NCBI GenBank assembly: GCA_030490835.1
Contig: CM059971.1
Coordinates: 124,714,564 to 124,778,563, forward strand
Length of the DNA stretch: 64,000 bases
Direction: 5' to 3'
Source: Annona cherimola
Taxonomy: Eukaryota; Streptophyta; Magnoliopsida; Magnoliales; Annonaceae
The stretch's first letter is position 1, and every line of letters starts with the position of its first letter. Positions 1 to 13,100 of this stretch are shown piece by piece. A program made the translations under genes and the position numbers. The notes under the pieces were generated by a model. That model was not told the origin of the DNA and ran no database searches. It saw only the letters and a list, made by a program, of their open reading frames with translations.

Positions 1-2397
1 AAAATTTTCAAAATCAATTCGTATCAGGTTAGATCTTTATTTCACAATTTTCATAGATTAGAAGTATTACGTTTTATTATTGAAATAAAAAAAAACATAA
101 CCAAAAAATTTAGAAAATTTCACATCTACTATTTGTTTGAAAATGTTTCAAAATAGGAAATTGAAATTTTTTTTTTTGGCAGCGTTATTAAAGTACTCCG
201 CATACTAGATGTTCTACATGTGGTTTACTCATCTCGGCATAAATTCAGAATAAAACTGATTTTATAGAGATAATATCTAATTTATAAAGAAAAGTAATTA
301 ATAAGATAAAATATATTTGTCGAACAAAAAAATCCAGACTTACGAAAGTATGAAATGTCATTCTACAGCTTATCGTTCTATCATTGTGTGCATAATACGA
401 TTAATGATATTATCGTCATTAAAATCGAGACGTCAAAGCACGTGTATATAAAGCATATTCAGATTATGATACCATAAAATGAGTGTTATTTAGCTAAGTA
501 ACAACCTCATGTATTTTATGGTTTTTAATATATTTTTTTGATTTTTCTTCACTTTTATGTAAGCTTAAGTATATTTAATTTATATATCAAAATTTAACAT
601 TTTAGATTCTTGTATAAATTTTTTGCACAATTTTAAAAATAAAATTTTTTACTCTTCTCACTCTATTTTTAAAAAAATATATACAAAAATTTTAAAAATT
701 AAATTTTGGTATTTTAATTATTTGCACTTTAACTTGTTAGATTTTGGACAGACATATATAGTAATTATATATTATGTGCTATTATAAAAAGTGATGCAAT
801 TTAAAAGTGATCTTATAAGGTTTATGGACCTAAATAATCTAATAGAATATGAGACTTTTATGAATAGAAACTCTATTGCTTAATTTCTATTTTTTTATTT
901 TTATAATGAGCTAATTAAAAATAAAAAAATGTGCTTATATTAATGGTTGTGGTTCTAGTGTTATGCACAAGAATTTCTCCACTGGATTTAGGATTTAGAT
1001 ATGTTTTCATTTCTAGTTATTTTTGTTCATGATTTTATATAAAGGATACCAGAATGATTATGATTTCAATCACTAAGATTTTCTAACATAACTCGTATAA
1101 GGTGAAGAGAAAATAAAATAAATGTATTAAAAATATAAAATGTATGAGGTTTTTAATTATTACTTAACTAAGTAAGAATCCATTGTATAGTATCATATGA
1201 TCTAACATATCTTAGCACAAGCTGGAGCAAATATATATTCGTTGGACGAGTAGGTTGTCACCAACAACAATCAACCTTCAGGACGTTAGCTCACAATATA
1301 CTCATGATCAAAATGGTATTTGATTCAATAAAAGAATGATTTTTTATTAGTTTAAGAATAATTTTTTATTAGTTTATTTTTTGTCCTTTTCATTAATTTT
1401 GGTGTCCGTGCATCTGAATTAGTTAATATATAATGGTTGAAATGCGAATCATAGGCCGTTATCTGGTGCACTAAGTTTTAGTGTATGTGTTGAAAAAACT
1501 TATTTTTAAATATTTTTAAAATTTTTATACAACTATTAATCTAAGTGTGTCTATCATGCGTAATAAATTTTATAATTTTCGGAGATTTGTAGATTTTTTA
1601 ATTTTTTAAAATTAAAATTACAAAAATGTCACTGATTTTAAAAAAATTCAAATTTTTTTATAAAAAACTCCAAAAATAATAAAACTTGATACATATGTTA
1701 AACACATTTAAATTAGCAATTTTTTAAAAACATTTCGAAAAATATAAAAATGAGTTTTTACACTTGGATGCATCAAAACTTAGTGCAATCAAGTGTATAA
1801 AATCAGTTGCGGAGAATGACACCTATTTCATTTTTGAGAATACTTCTATGAAATCAGGTTTTGTAAAAGTGATTTCATGAATTCCTTTTCATTTTTGAAA
1901 TTTTGATCTTTGATGGAAAATTCAATCCATTCATTATATTTAACATCATTTTTTAAAGCTAGGAGATTAAGTTTCACCCCGATCCAATATATGGATAGGC
2001 CACATCTACTAAAAAAGAAGTGTATTTATGTGTAAATTCCGAAAAATACTTAGATCCATTCACACATATATTAGAATGTAATAATACTTTATAGGATCAT
2101 TTATTTACATATTATTGATATTTTAGATGACTTAGACGTTGAAAAAACTACTTTAAAGTTGATATTTTAAAATTGAACTATTTTATTATGTTGATTTTAC
2201 TCATTTATAGATGAGACCTATGTACAATAAAATTAAAAAAATAAAAAGATTTTCATAATACTGTAAATGATATTAAATATAATGGATGAAATACATTTTT
2301 TTATCAACTATTTTAGGTTTCATAGAAACGTACACGTTTTTCAGTTGAATATAATGATTTGCCCGTACCGTTGAATGATTGGCAGAGATACATGGGA
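1..2397. other. AT-rich intergenic DNA, no gene
   Basis: No open frame here resembles a protein. The stretch is strongly AT-rich with many homopolymer runs. A degenerate fold-back at about 1455-1793 is listed separately. I see nothing else I can name. Confidence 0.7.
1455..1793. repeat. Degenerate fold-back element
   Basis: The left arm (TGCACTAAGTTTTAGTG) is matched in reverse complement by the right arm (TTGCACTAAGTTTTGATG). The interior has inverted arms around a short AT-rich loop, including a 'tgatacatatgtta' core that also occurs in the complete element at 2407-2775. It is probably an older member of the same fold-back MITE superfamily. I could not find a clear target-site duplication, so the ends are approximate. 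Confidence 0.5.
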
Positions 2398-2406
2398 AGC
2401 ATTCTC

Positions 2407-2775
2407 GGAGCGTAATTCAGTGCACCCGGGTGCACTGCACCTATTTTTTTTTATTTTTTTTTGAAAATTTTTGTATACAATGGTTAATCTAGGTTTATTT
2501 AACATATGTATCAATTTTTACTATTTTTGGAGATTTTTAGATTTTTTTTTTAGATTTTTAAAAATCAGTGGCATTAAAAAATGCCACTGATTTTTAAAAA
2601 TCTAAAAAAAAAATCTAAAAATCTCCAAAAATAGTAAAAATTGATACATATGTTAAATAAACCTATATTAACAGCTTCATGAAAAAATTTTCAAAAAAAA
2701 AAATAAAAAAAAATAGGTGCAGTGCACCCGGGTGCGTTGAGGCTGAATGCACCCGGGTGCACTGAATTACGCTCC
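2407..2775. mobile_element. Complete fold-back MITE with 9-bp target duplication (Mutator-like)
   Basis: This 369-bp element is close to a perfect palindrome over its whole length. Both ends carry GGAGCGTAATTCAGTGCAC as inverted repeats, followed by CCCGGGTGCAC, and the arms meet near 2578. It is flanked by an exact 9-bp direct repeat, agcattctc, at 2398-2406 and 2776-2784. Nine-base target duplications together with long terminal inverted repeats are typical of Mutator-like elements. The right arm carries an extra short copy of the CACCCGGGTG motif (about 2728-2760). There is no coding capacity. The near-identity of the arms suggests a recent insertion or arm homogenisation. Confidence 0.85.
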
Positions 2776-2961
2776 AGCATTCTCATCCACATCATCCATT
2801 GTACAGCCGTACGTGAAGAATTTTTTTAAAGACTGGACACGGGTGTATCACACTTGCACGCAACATGATATCATTGTCTTTTTTAATAAAACATGATATC
2901 ATGGTACTGTTTTCAAATTCATAGGTCTTGTAGAATTTTTGTTGGCTACGCGGATTCTTAG

Positions 2962-3538
2962 TAAGGGTGTAAATAAGGTTCGTTTCAAATTCAACATGAC
3001 TAATCGTGTCGGGTTAGGTATTTTAAAAAAATAAATTATATAATTTGATTTAGACTGATTCGATTTCAAAAGTGAATTAATTTGAGTTGGATGATAGGCA
3101 ATCTGACCCGAACCGATTTCATATTTTAGTATACAATATAATAAATTATTAATAAATAGTCCTACATTATTATATAATACAGAGAAATTAACTAGATGTT
3201 ATTGCTTTGAAATAAAATTATTTAGTAATTATATCATTGTGTAATTCATAAATTTGAAGGCATTCATGTAAAAAGGATTAATTTAAATTCTTTCATATAA
3301 ATTTATATTTTAAAATTAATTTAATTAAGCAAAATATTTTTAAATATTATATATTTACTAATCTAATTTGAACCTAATCGGAACCGATTTCTATAGGGTT
3401 GAGTTATCTTTATATAAAAAAGAGTTAAGTTAAGATATGAAAAATAAGGTTGAAAGTACAATTGAGTTGATATTTTATTAAGCAGGTTAGATTGTATTTA
3501 TTGTAACTCGAATCAACGCAATCTAATTTACACCCTTA
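2962..3538. mobile_element. TIR element in duplication copy 1 (hAT-like, tentative)
   Basis: A perfect 13-bp inverted repeat (TAAGGGTGTAAAT) bounds a 577-bp AT-rich body without an open frame. The terminal sequence resembles small hAT-type non-autonomous elements of plants, but no 8-bp target duplication is visible, so the superfamily call is tentative. The same element is repeated at 4813-5381 because it lies inside the tandem duplication. Confidence 0.55.
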
Positions 3539-4469
3539 GTTCCCATAGTATTTAAAAAGTTGTCACCATAGCTGGCTCCTAATTAAGCTGTATATAAAAA
3601 GCAACAATGGCTCGGCAGCAGCCACCTAATCGCTCGTATCTATCATTAAGCATTGATTTTTTATTTTTAAGATACCTACCATTTTCAATAATGCTCCTGG
3701 GAAAACTCCAAAGACTGCACGTTATTACAAAACATGCAGCCGGCCGGCCCATGCGTGCTTCACATGCATGCGCATGCCTGTTCTCTCTATTTAAGCTTCT
3801 GGGTAAAAATCCTTTCTGGACGCCGACGTTGTTTGGCTTTCAGACAAGGCATATACATATACCTACTATGATCGCCACCACAACACAAGGTCCACATGAC
3901 CTCCCCCCCCTGCAGCAAGCTCCGTAGAAAGTAATAGGATACCTCGTTCAGGCAACGGTTGGCCAAAAATCATTCACAAGGTGGACTAGCGACTGGACAT
4001 TCGGTCGAATACATAAGCTACAGAGATTCGATGATACCGCGGAAGGCGTGCCGTTTTGGTATTTAGGACAGCCGGACGTAGCTGCCTATGCCACTCGGGG
4101 TTAGGCAAGTCGGTTTTACGTTTACTTCCATCCCAATCTAAACCTAAACTTCAGAACCTTAATCTTGTTTGTAAAATTTAAATTTTAACCTTATTTATAT
4201 AAGTTGGGTATGAGTTAGCGAGTTTTTTTTTTTCTAAATTAAAAATTACAATTTAAAATTTCGCATGGATATCAACTGGCAAGCCATCTATACAAAAATA
4301 CTAGCGATGGCCTAATTAAATTAAGACAATATGCTATTTATAATATATTTCTAAAAAAATTATCTTTTTAAAAGGATAATGAATAAAATTAACAAATATA
4401 AACACAAACATAAATGAAAATGATATTACAATAATATAGTTTTAACATGATAAACATATATAAATTGTA

Positions 4470-4714
4470 AGGTTATTCTCAAATGTACCTACTATGTTTG
4501 ACCTTAATTCTAAACATACCTACTTTGTTTTTAAAATCTTAAATATACTCATTACATTTGCATTTAATCCAAAACATGTTCATTCCATAAAAAGACCGTT
4601 AGTTAAATTTTTTTAAATACCCAAAATACCCATGTTGTAAAATAACAAATGATGAAATGAATAAAAGAAAATGAAATTAAGATGCTTTAAATTTAGAATT
4701 CATGTGCAATTAGG
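4470..4714. mobile_element. Left half of a 9-bp-TSD MITE, cut by the duplication junction
   Basis: This sequence matches the first half of the complete element at 6321-6778. It includes the left flanking repeat (taaattgta here, taaattata there). It stops exactly where copy 2 of the tandem duplication starts. The MITE was therefore in place before the duplication, and one breakpoint fell in its centre. Confidence 0.8.
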
Positions 4715-6565
4715 ACATGATATCATTGTCTTTTTAATAAAACATGATATCATGGTGCTTTGTTCAAATTCATAGGTCTTGTAGAAATTTTTTTGGCTAT
4801 GCGGATTCTTAGTAAGGGTGTAAATAAGGTTCTTTCAAATCTAACCTGACTAATCGGGTCAGGTTAGGTATTTTAAAAAAAATAAATTATATAATCTGAT
4901 TTAAACCAATTTGATTTCAAAAGTCAGTTGATTTGAGTTGGATGATCGGCAATCCGACCCAAACCGATTTCATATTTTAGTGTACAATATAATAAATTAT
5001 TAATAAATAGTCCTACATGATTATATAAAATATAGAAATTAACTAGATGTTATTGCTTTGAAATAAGATTATTTAGTAATTATATCATTATGTAAGTCAT
5101 AAATTTGAAGGCATTCATATAAAAAAGATTAATTTAAATTCTTTCATATAAAATTATATTTTAAAATTAATTTAATTAAGCAAAATATTTTTAAATATTA
5201 TATATTTACTAATCTGATTTCTAACCCGATTCTATAGGGTTGAGTTATCTTTATATAAAAAAAGAGTTAGGCTAGGACATGAAAAAAAGGATTGAAAGTA
5301 CGATTGAGTTGAGATTTTATTAAGCAGATTAGGATTGTATTTATTCTAACTCGAATCAACCCAATTTGATTTACATCCTTAGTTCCCATAGTATTTAAAA
5401 CATTGTCGCCAGAGCTGGCTCCTAATTAAGCTGTGTATAAAAAGCAACAATGGCTCGGCAGCAGCCACCTAATCGCTCGTATCTATCATTAAGCATTGAT
5501 TTTTTTTTTTTTTTTCGTTAGGATACCTACCATTTTCAAAAATGCTCCTGGCACTGGGAAAACTCCAAAGACCGCACGTTATTTCAAAAAATGCAGCCGG
5601 CAGGCCCATGCGTGATTCACATGCATGCGCATGCCTGTTCTCTCGATTTAAGCTTCTGTGAAAAAATCCTTTTTCGAGGCCGACGTTGTTTGGCTTTCAG
5701 ACAAGGCATATACATATACCTACTATGATCACCACCAGAAGGTCCACATGACCTCCCCCCTGCAGCAAGCTCCATAGAAAGTAATAGGATACCTCGTTCA
5801 GGCAACGGTTGGCCAAAAATCATTCACAAGGTGGACTAGAGACTGGACATTCGGTCGAATACATAAGCTACAGAGATTCGACGATACCGCGGAAGGCGTG
5901 GGATTTTGGTAGTCAGGACAGCCGGACGTAGCTGCCTACGCCACTCGGGGTTTAGGCAAGTCGGTTTTCCGTTTACTTCCATCCCAATCTAAACCTAAAC
6001 TTCAGAGCCTTAATCTTATTTGTAGAATTTAAATTCTAACTTTATTTATATAAGTTGGGTATGAGTTAGCGAGTTTTTCTTTTCTAAATTAAAAATTACA
6101 ATTTAAAATTTCGCATGGATTTCAACTGGCAAGCCATCTATACAAAAATACTAACGTATGGCCTAATTAAATTAAGACAATATGCTATTTATAATATATT
6201 TCTAAAAAAATTATCTTTTTAAAAGGATAATAAATAAAATTAACAAATATAAACACAAACATAAATGAAAATGATATTACAATAATATAGTTTTAACATA
6301 ATAAACATATATAAATTATAAGGTTATTCTCAAATACATCTACTATGTTTGACCTTAATTCTAAACATGCCTATTTCGTTTCTAAAATCTCAAATATACT
6401 CATTACATTTGCATTTAATCCAAAAAATGTTCATTCTGTAAAAAACCGTTAGTTAAATTTTTTTAAATACCCAAACTACCCGTGTTATAAAATAACAAAT
6501 GATGAAATGAATAAAAAGAAAATGAAATTAAGGTGCTTTAAATTTAGAATTCATGTGCAGTTAGG
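4715..6565 (+). repeat. Tandem duplication, copy 2 (about 1.85 kb)
   Basis: Second copy of the 1.85-kb unit. Relative to copy 1 it has a longer T run near 5502-5516, which puts a stop early in the short frame that stays open in copy 1. It also has several small indels. The right end passes into the distal half of the MITE at 6321-6778, which is present only once. That shows the original locus ran through this right-hand side. Confidence 0.9.
4813..5381. mobile_element. TIR element in duplication copy 2
   Basis: Second copy of the element at 2962-3538, carried along by the tandem duplication. The left end keeps TAAGGGTGTAAAT; the right end has one substitution (catcctta instead of caccctta). 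No coding capacity. Confidence 0.55.
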
Positions 6566-6778
6566 ACATTAGTGAATCATAACATTTAATTTTTTTAATC
6601 GTGTCATAAATTTGAGAGGCGTACTAGTAATTTCATATATTCTCTAAAGAATTTAGCTCACGGAATAAGTATTTTTGGGATTAAATGCAAACTTAATGGG
6701 TATATTTAGAATTTTAAAAATGTGGTAAGCATACTTGGAATTAGGGTCAAACGCAGTGGGTATATTTGAGAATAATCG
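6321..6778. mobile_element. Complete fold-back MITE, 9-bp target duplication (second family)
   Basis: Inverted ends (GGTTATTCTCAAATACAT on the left, its complement ATATTTGAGAATAATC on the right) enclose 458 bp. An exact 9-bp direct repeat, taaattata, flanks it at 6312-6320 and 6779-6787. This again points to a Mutator-like origin. The outer sequence differs from the family at 2407. Relatives lie at about 18530-18931 and 39907-40340, and a left half lies at 4470-4714. No open frame. Confidence 0.85.
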
Positions 6779-7052
6779 TAAATTATATAAATACATAAAT
6801 ATGACTTTTAACATATTTTAACAGTTAATATATAAGTTTGATATACACGAGATTTTAGACGAAATAAAATATTTAGAATACTAAAAATTTCATAATTAAT
6901 CGACTTTTCAACCCAGATGCGCTCTCAGTTTTACAAACCAAATAACAACTTTTTGATTAGAACTCCACTGGGTTAATTTTTGCATTTACATCACCAATAT
7001 TTATAATTATTCAAGTTCCTATTAAATTTCTTAATTTTACAAAAGTACTCTC

Positions 7053-7053
<1 letters not shown>

Positions 7054-7110
<57 letters not shown>
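7054..7110. repeat. (TTA)19 microsatellite
   Basis: Nineteen uninterrupted TTA units. Likely length-polymorphic; no functional role is apparent. Confidence 0.95.
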
Positions 7111-7111
<1 letters not shown>

Positions 7112-8980
7112 AGAAATATCCCCAATCAATGTTTACCTGCCAAGAGTTAACATGATTTCATGAACCAAAAACGTGATGCGGGATTAGTCCATACGACTAA
7201 ACTGACTCGTTGCCATCAAAATTAAAGGTAGATGGGGGAGTTATCAAAGTGAATGAATTCACTGGGTTAATTTTTGCATTTACATCATCTTTGGTTACAT
7301 TTGTTAATGTAGATGGAAAATGTGGGATGAGAATCTATGAGATTACAGAATTTCATGCCCAATTAATCATATTTTTACTCTTTTACCTCTAAATTTTAAT
7401 TTTATCCAATCATTTCTCTTTCCAGATATACTTCAACTATCCAATTTCTTCCACCCTATTATTTTATATTAATCACAAACATTCCCAGAATATTTCATTT
7501 TCCACTTTCCACCTCGTCCCACATTTCACATAATTTTCACCTTACCAAATAAATCCAAACTCTTTATTCATTGGACACTAATTTGAGAAATCTAAAAAAT
7601 TGCATAAACGAGATAAATGCAAAATGCTTTTTACGTTTTGTTGTATCAAATAGTTGAATAAGTTAGTGTCATGATTAACACTCAATTTCAAGAAATCAAA
7701 TAAGTAAGATGGGGTTGGATCTGCCACTTATTTTTCGGCTGCCCTCGCTTTCGATTCGCTTCATGCAGTTATACCTGCCGAAAACCAACCAGGCAGTTGA
7801 TGTGTTAGTCTTCCACATTTTAAGGAGACGTTATGAATCTCCCAGGTCGTCGCCCGGAATGAGAGGAAAATACGGGTAGAGTTTCTAGCCTGTAAGACAA
7901 TTTCGCGTGCATTGAACATGCATCTCTATCAAATACGAATTTCAGAATGTGCACATTCACTCTCTCAGGTGAAACGAATTGTGTTGTATTATACTGTAAA
8001 TTAAACAAATAATACCAAAAATTGTTCTTGCACGTATTTTAATTTTTATAACAGCATCACTATAAAATCATCTCCACTTGAATGGATGCTCAAGGAACGA
8101 ATACAAGATCGAATCTTGCTTGCAAAGTTGTAATTGTACAAGCTCGTCCTTGGAAGGCGTAAGGAGACTTAAAAGTCCAAATTCAAAATCTCTTTAAATA
8201 ATTATAGACTAACACCTAAGACGACTGCCTACGATAATTCCCTCGCAAAAGCGCGAATCAGTTACGGACACTCGTCTCGCTGCACGGTTTTGAGAACCAC
8301 GTGAGGCATACGATACATGACGGAGGGTGATTTTCCATACACATGCATTTTGTCGCTTCCACAAGAAACCCATTGGAAATAAAATCAAAACCTATGAAAA
8401 TGAGAAAATACGTATATTTTAGAAATCATGAAGCCGAACTTGTATTTCCTTATTGACAATCTCATGTGAACCCCCCCTTCCCTAATGGAAATAACTCGTG
8501 TTCCACGTTGCAATTTTTTCCTGTTCCAGCATGCAAAATGCTGGGAAACTGTTTTTTGCATCCTTTAACCCATCCATTAATTGATCACCGTTGATCATTC
8601 AAATCGTGGGCGATTTATCGTATGGGCCGCAAATTCGACCGTTAATTTATCAACAGAAACTGTCTGGGTCGGTTTGCTTAGTACCACGCGACGAAAAACT
8701 GCCCCATCCATCGCAGTGCCCTGAAAGTATGAAGCTTCATATCTTCTGTTTGCCATTTCTGAGTCCGCATTCAAGATGTTCAGAATTTTGGGTGAGGCTT
8801 CAAAATCTGACCTCGCTTCCATTATTGGTTCAGGAGGCCAACTACCACCCTAATCTTTCTGTCCAACGAAAAAACATCATAATTTATATCTGACAAGCAC
8901 ATTTGTCATAATTGATTCATATTTTAAATAAATCCAATGTATAAATATGAAAGGTGGACATAAAAATTATCAATTTGAAA

Positions 8981-9030
8981 AAATTCACTTCATAACTCAG
9001 AAATGGAGGTAAATTCACTTCATAACTCAG
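8981..9030 (+). repeat. 20-bp direct repeat with 10-bp spacer
   Basis: The 20-mer AAATTCACTTCATAACTCAG occurs at 8981-9000 and again, identical, at 9011-9030. This is a simple tandem duplication with a 30-bp period. Confidence 0.9.
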
Positions 9031-9720
9031 TCTTTATCCAATTTATAAAGGGAGGTAGGTTCACATTTTTAAAATAAAATAAGGGTAACTTATAAGTGAT
9101 TATACCTTCAAAATCAGATATTAACAAACGATGATAGCCATCTTTTTTTTTGAAGGCAAACAAGATAACCATCTTAGTTACATTTGTGGTTGTTGCTTTT
9201 AAAAGATATTTACTTCTTAATGTACATAACAGTCCATCCAGACCATCTATTGGCTTCTCCATTTCATGAGATAATTAGCGTGTGCAAAACATTTACTATT
9301 TTTAAGCTCATAGAAAGAGTAATTTTTCAAGATTTATTTACAAGGTTTAATATAAATTTTTTTTTAACAAAAAGCAAGTTGGAAACAGACATCCATGTTT
9401 ATTTTCAAACGCACATATTCATTTGGAAATTAGGAAAAAAGTCGTCTTTGAAGAAAAAGCTGGGACTGCTGGGACGGACAAATTAAAATCAGTCGCGACT
9501 ATGCAAAGACGAAAGTCGCATGCGAGTGGCGAAATTAAACAGGTAATAATGATATAGGGTTGCTAATTAATTAACTAACAATGCATTACCTTTTACATTA
9601 AAGTTATTTATTTTTTAAATCTAAACTATTTACTTTGATTAGAAACTTACACGTATCAATATTTAATATTATTCGAGAGTTTATCGGAAACAGTTGAATT
9701 TTGAGAAGAAGTCTATACAA

Positions 9721-9764
9721 TATAAAAGGGTTTAGAATAAAAAGATAACTTTTAGATATAAAAA
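9721..9764 (+). promoter_or_regulatory. Candidate TATA motifs of the PEPC gene
   Basis: Two TATA-like motifs, tataaaagg at 9721 and gatataaaaag at 9755, lie 355-400 bp before the PEPC start codon, followed by a pyrimidine-rich stretch. They would give a leader of roughly 330-370 nt if unspliced. The transcription start cannot be fixed from sequence alone. Confidence 0.35.
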
Positions 9765-10028
9765 GATAAGAGGTTGGAACTTGCAGGATCGTTACCCATT
9801 GAGAGAAGCTTCCTGTCCATACATATATATATATCCCCTACATTTCCCGACTTAGTCTCTTGTGACTCTCCTTTGTCCTCCCAATCGTTTGTATGCTTTT
9901 TCCTCTGTTTCTTTCTCTTTTCTTCTTTTCTCCAGGAGTGTTTCGTTGGTTTATAGATGATCGATTGATATGCTTTTTCTAATCCCGATCTTCTCTTGAG
10001 GATTGCATTTCAGTATCAGCTTCTTTTC

Positions 10029-10032
<4 letters not shown>

Positions 10033-10070
<38 letters not shown>

Positions 10071-10076
10071 GTCTTT
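10033..10076 (+). repeat. (CT)22 microsatellite in the PEPC leader
   Basis: Forty-four bases of uninterrupted CT end 43 bp before the PEPC start codon. CT/GA tracts in plant leaders are targets of GAGA-binding BPC proteins (family knowledge). Similar tracts precede the Dof and CGL160 genes in this window. Confidence 0.9.
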
Positions 10077-10119
10077 GACACTGATTAAAAGAAAGAGGAA
10101 AAAACAAAGACGAACAGAG

Positions 10120-13100
10120 ATGGCGAAGAATTCGGTGGAGAAGTTGGCATCGATTGATGCTCAGCTGAGGCTTCTCGTGCCCGGAAAGGTTTCCGAAGAC
10201 GATAAGCTAGTCGAGTACGACGCTCTTCTCTTGGATCGCTTCCTCGACATTCTTCGGGATTTGCACGGAGATGAGATCAAGGAAACGGTTTGTAATCCGC
10301 TTCTTTCTTCCGTTTGCTGCGTGTTTCTTATCGTTGTCATCGATCGGTTCATCTGATACTCCTTTTTCGATCCGCATAAAAAGGAGGATGCTGGGAATCG
10401 GCTTGCATATTTCAGTTAGTGAGGTTTGAGGTTTTGGGCTAATAGTTACCGACATTACTGATGCTTTAACTGGCATCTTAGACTGGTCCGTCCGATATCC
10501 GTTCTCTTATCGGTGGTCTGAAGAACCGCAATGTTTGCGAGATATTCACTTTTTTTGGTCAATCTGTTGTAGAATGTCTAATAATGATTCAATGGAAAAT
10601 GTTGTTGTAGTTGGATTTGGACGGCACATGGTCCTTGGTCAATAAGAAAATCGTGACATATTGATAGTAAAATCTTATTTATTGACCAAGAACAAATAGA
10701 AGTCATCCTATGGTCATTTGAAATCTACTACCATCCATTGATTTTGTTGGTGAGGCCGACGGGAGAGTGTGAACTCCATTTAAATTGCGAAGATGTTATG
10801 CACAGTCAATCATATTACGAGATACCATTTCAGCGCCATTCTGTTCCTCATTTGTCTGGGTCAGTAGTTTTGACAGACAGTGTGAGCTGAGATTAGATAT
10901 TCCAGCGTAGGATATTTGCAGTCTCATGAGTTTTATATAATGGCAAGCTTGAATTGATGTGCTAATCATGTTTTGTATCATTAGGTTCAAGAGTGTTATG
11001 AACTGTCAGCCGAGTATGAAGGGAAGCAGGACCCTAAAAAGCTTGAAGAGCTTGGCAGTATGCTCACAAGCTTGGATCCTGGGGATTCCATTGTCGTGGC
11101 TAGCTCGTTTTCCCACATGCTCAACTTGGCCAACTTGGCTGAGGAGGTTCAGATCGCATATAGAAGACGAATTAAGCTCAAGAGGGGAGATTTTGCAGAT
11201 GAGAATTCTGCCACTACAGAGTCGGATATTGAAGAGACTCTTAAAAGACTTGTTGTGCAGTTGAAGAAGTCTCCTGAAGAAGTTTTTGATGCTCTGAAGA
11301 ATCAAACTGTAGACTTAGTTTTAACAGCACATCCCACCCAGTCAATCCGGAGATCATTGCTTCAAAAGCACGCAAGGTTTGTTGAATGGTTTGTCTAAGT
11401 CATTTGTATTTCTTATGTAGGCTTGGTAAGTTATGGAACCCTGGCAAATTTTCTTCTTATATTCTCGGCATATTCTCTGTGTATTTTGTATCTTTATGTG
11501 CAGAATAAGGAATTGTTTGGCTGATCTATATGCCAAAGACATAACTCCTGATGATAAGCAAGAACTTGACGAAGCTCTGCAGAGAGAGGCAAGTTAATCA
11601 TTCTTCAAATAAGCCAACAGCACATTGGGTTTTCATTTTTAATTTTTTCTTTCAAGGACACGAGCTAATAGTTGCCACAATATAGCGTGTTTTCTTTGTT
11701 TCATACTTTCATTTTTATCTCTGATGAATCTCCAAATTTGTCTTTACCAACTGTAAAACTCATTTATTTCGATTACCTGTGAGTTCCATTGATCTTCTAA
11801 CAGATCATTGGATTCTGAGGAACAGTTGATGCAACCTGATCGGAAACACTCGTCTATATTCCGAGAAAAATACTTTTTTTTTTTTTTTACTTTTAAAAAA
11901 TATGCATATTTGAAGTACAAATTTTTAATGAAATATGAAGTGCTGCTATTGAAACAATAATCATAAAGATAAAGATTTAAGAGGTAAGTCTGGTGTGCTG
12001 TTTCTCTCTGTATTTCAAAGCGTCTGAGGTTTATTGGAAGGCAAAAGGGAGTCAGGTCACCGGACCAACACCTTGCAAAAAAAAAAAAATCTACAACGTA
12101 CAAAACTGTTTTCATTCTGAGAGCTTTTACAAGTAACACATGCTGTGCCTGGCGTTCTTATCTCTGCAGCCATATTCTTGAGTTCCTTCTACAAACCCAG
12201 AAAAATGCAGAACACGGGAGAGTTGCCCTTTGTTCTTTTCTTGGATTGTTCTGTTTTCCTGTATAACCTTGTGGAGCTATGAGGAGCTGTATCAGACCGA
12301 AATCCATTCACCTGAAGCAACTAAATATCTTTAACGACATTAGACCTGCAAATGCACAATGACATGTTCTGCTAGTGAAAATGGATTTTGCAAGAATTAT
12401 GACTAATACCTGTAGTGGTAAAAAATAATTGGCTAATTAACAAAGTTGTCCATAGAGTTCTGCCAAACATTGGTTTTCTAGAGAACTTGCAAATTGAATT
12501 TTTACTATTTCGAATACAAATATGAGGAAAGTGCAGAATCTATAATCTCAAAATGCTGTTTACGATCTGTTATCTTGCCATATTTATCAGATCTTAAATT
12601 AAGCGATAAGAAATAAGTTTTACTGTTAGAGGAATTGAGACTTTTGCTGGATGCTTGACGTGGAACTACAGATAACCAAGTATTCTTGGTGATTTTTCTT
12701 TTCTCCTTTGTTGTTACTCAAAGCAGATTCAGGCTGCTTTTCGTACTGATGAAATCCGGAGAACCCCTCCAACCCCACAAGATGAAATGCGAGCTGGAAT
12801 GAGTTATTTTCATGAAACAATCTGGAAGGGTGTCCCAAAATTCTTGCGTCGGGTTGACACTGCTTTGAAGAATATAGGGATTCATGAACGTGTCCCATAC
12901 AATGCTCCTCTTATTCAGTTCTCTTCTTGGATGGGTGGGGATCGCGACGGTATGATGGGTTTCCACATCCTGTCTTCTACGATCATTGTTTGCTTTGTTG
13001 GTGTGGTTCATTCTAATAATTTCACTACATTCAGGAAATCCTAGAGTAACTCCCGAGGTTACGAGGGATGTTTGTCTCTTGGCTAGAATGATGGCTGCAA

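Larger units (their letters stand above)
2863..4714 (+). repeat. Tandem duplication, copy 1 (about 1.85 kb)
   Basis: This copy aligns almost base for base with 4715-6565, with scattered substitutions and small indels. Both copies contain the TIR element at 2962/4813, the TATATAAAA-like motif before 'atggctcggcagcag', the GGTATGAGTTAGCGAG stretch and the left half of a 9-bp-TSD MITE. The tetranucleotide acat sits at the copy 1 start (2863), at the junction (4715) and at the end of copy 2 (6566), so the duplication is bounded by 4-bp microhomology. No convincing gene is contained. Confidence 0.9.
6779..9720. other. Intergenic DNA upstream of the PEPC gene
   Basis: No frame resembles a known protein. 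A stretch of about 26 bp (ACTGGGTTAATTTTTGCATT and following bases) occurs near 6967 and again near 7261, about 295 bp apart. A TTA microsatellite and a 20-bp direct repeat are listed separately. The distal part must hold the PEPC promoter, but I cannot delimit it. Confidence 0.6.

Noticed and set aside
3607..3927. 106-codon frame starting MARQQPPNRS just after a TATATAAAA motif, in duplication copy 1
   Set aside because: No recognisable domain, the composition looks random, and the second copy is cut by a T-run expansion. The TATA-like motif is only 7-16 bp before the ATG, too close for a normal promoter and leader.
7054..7110. Possible CRISPR or satellite array
   Set aside because: Plain TTA microsatellite; there are no spaced repeats of CRISPR type anywhere in the window, and none are expected in a plant nucleus.
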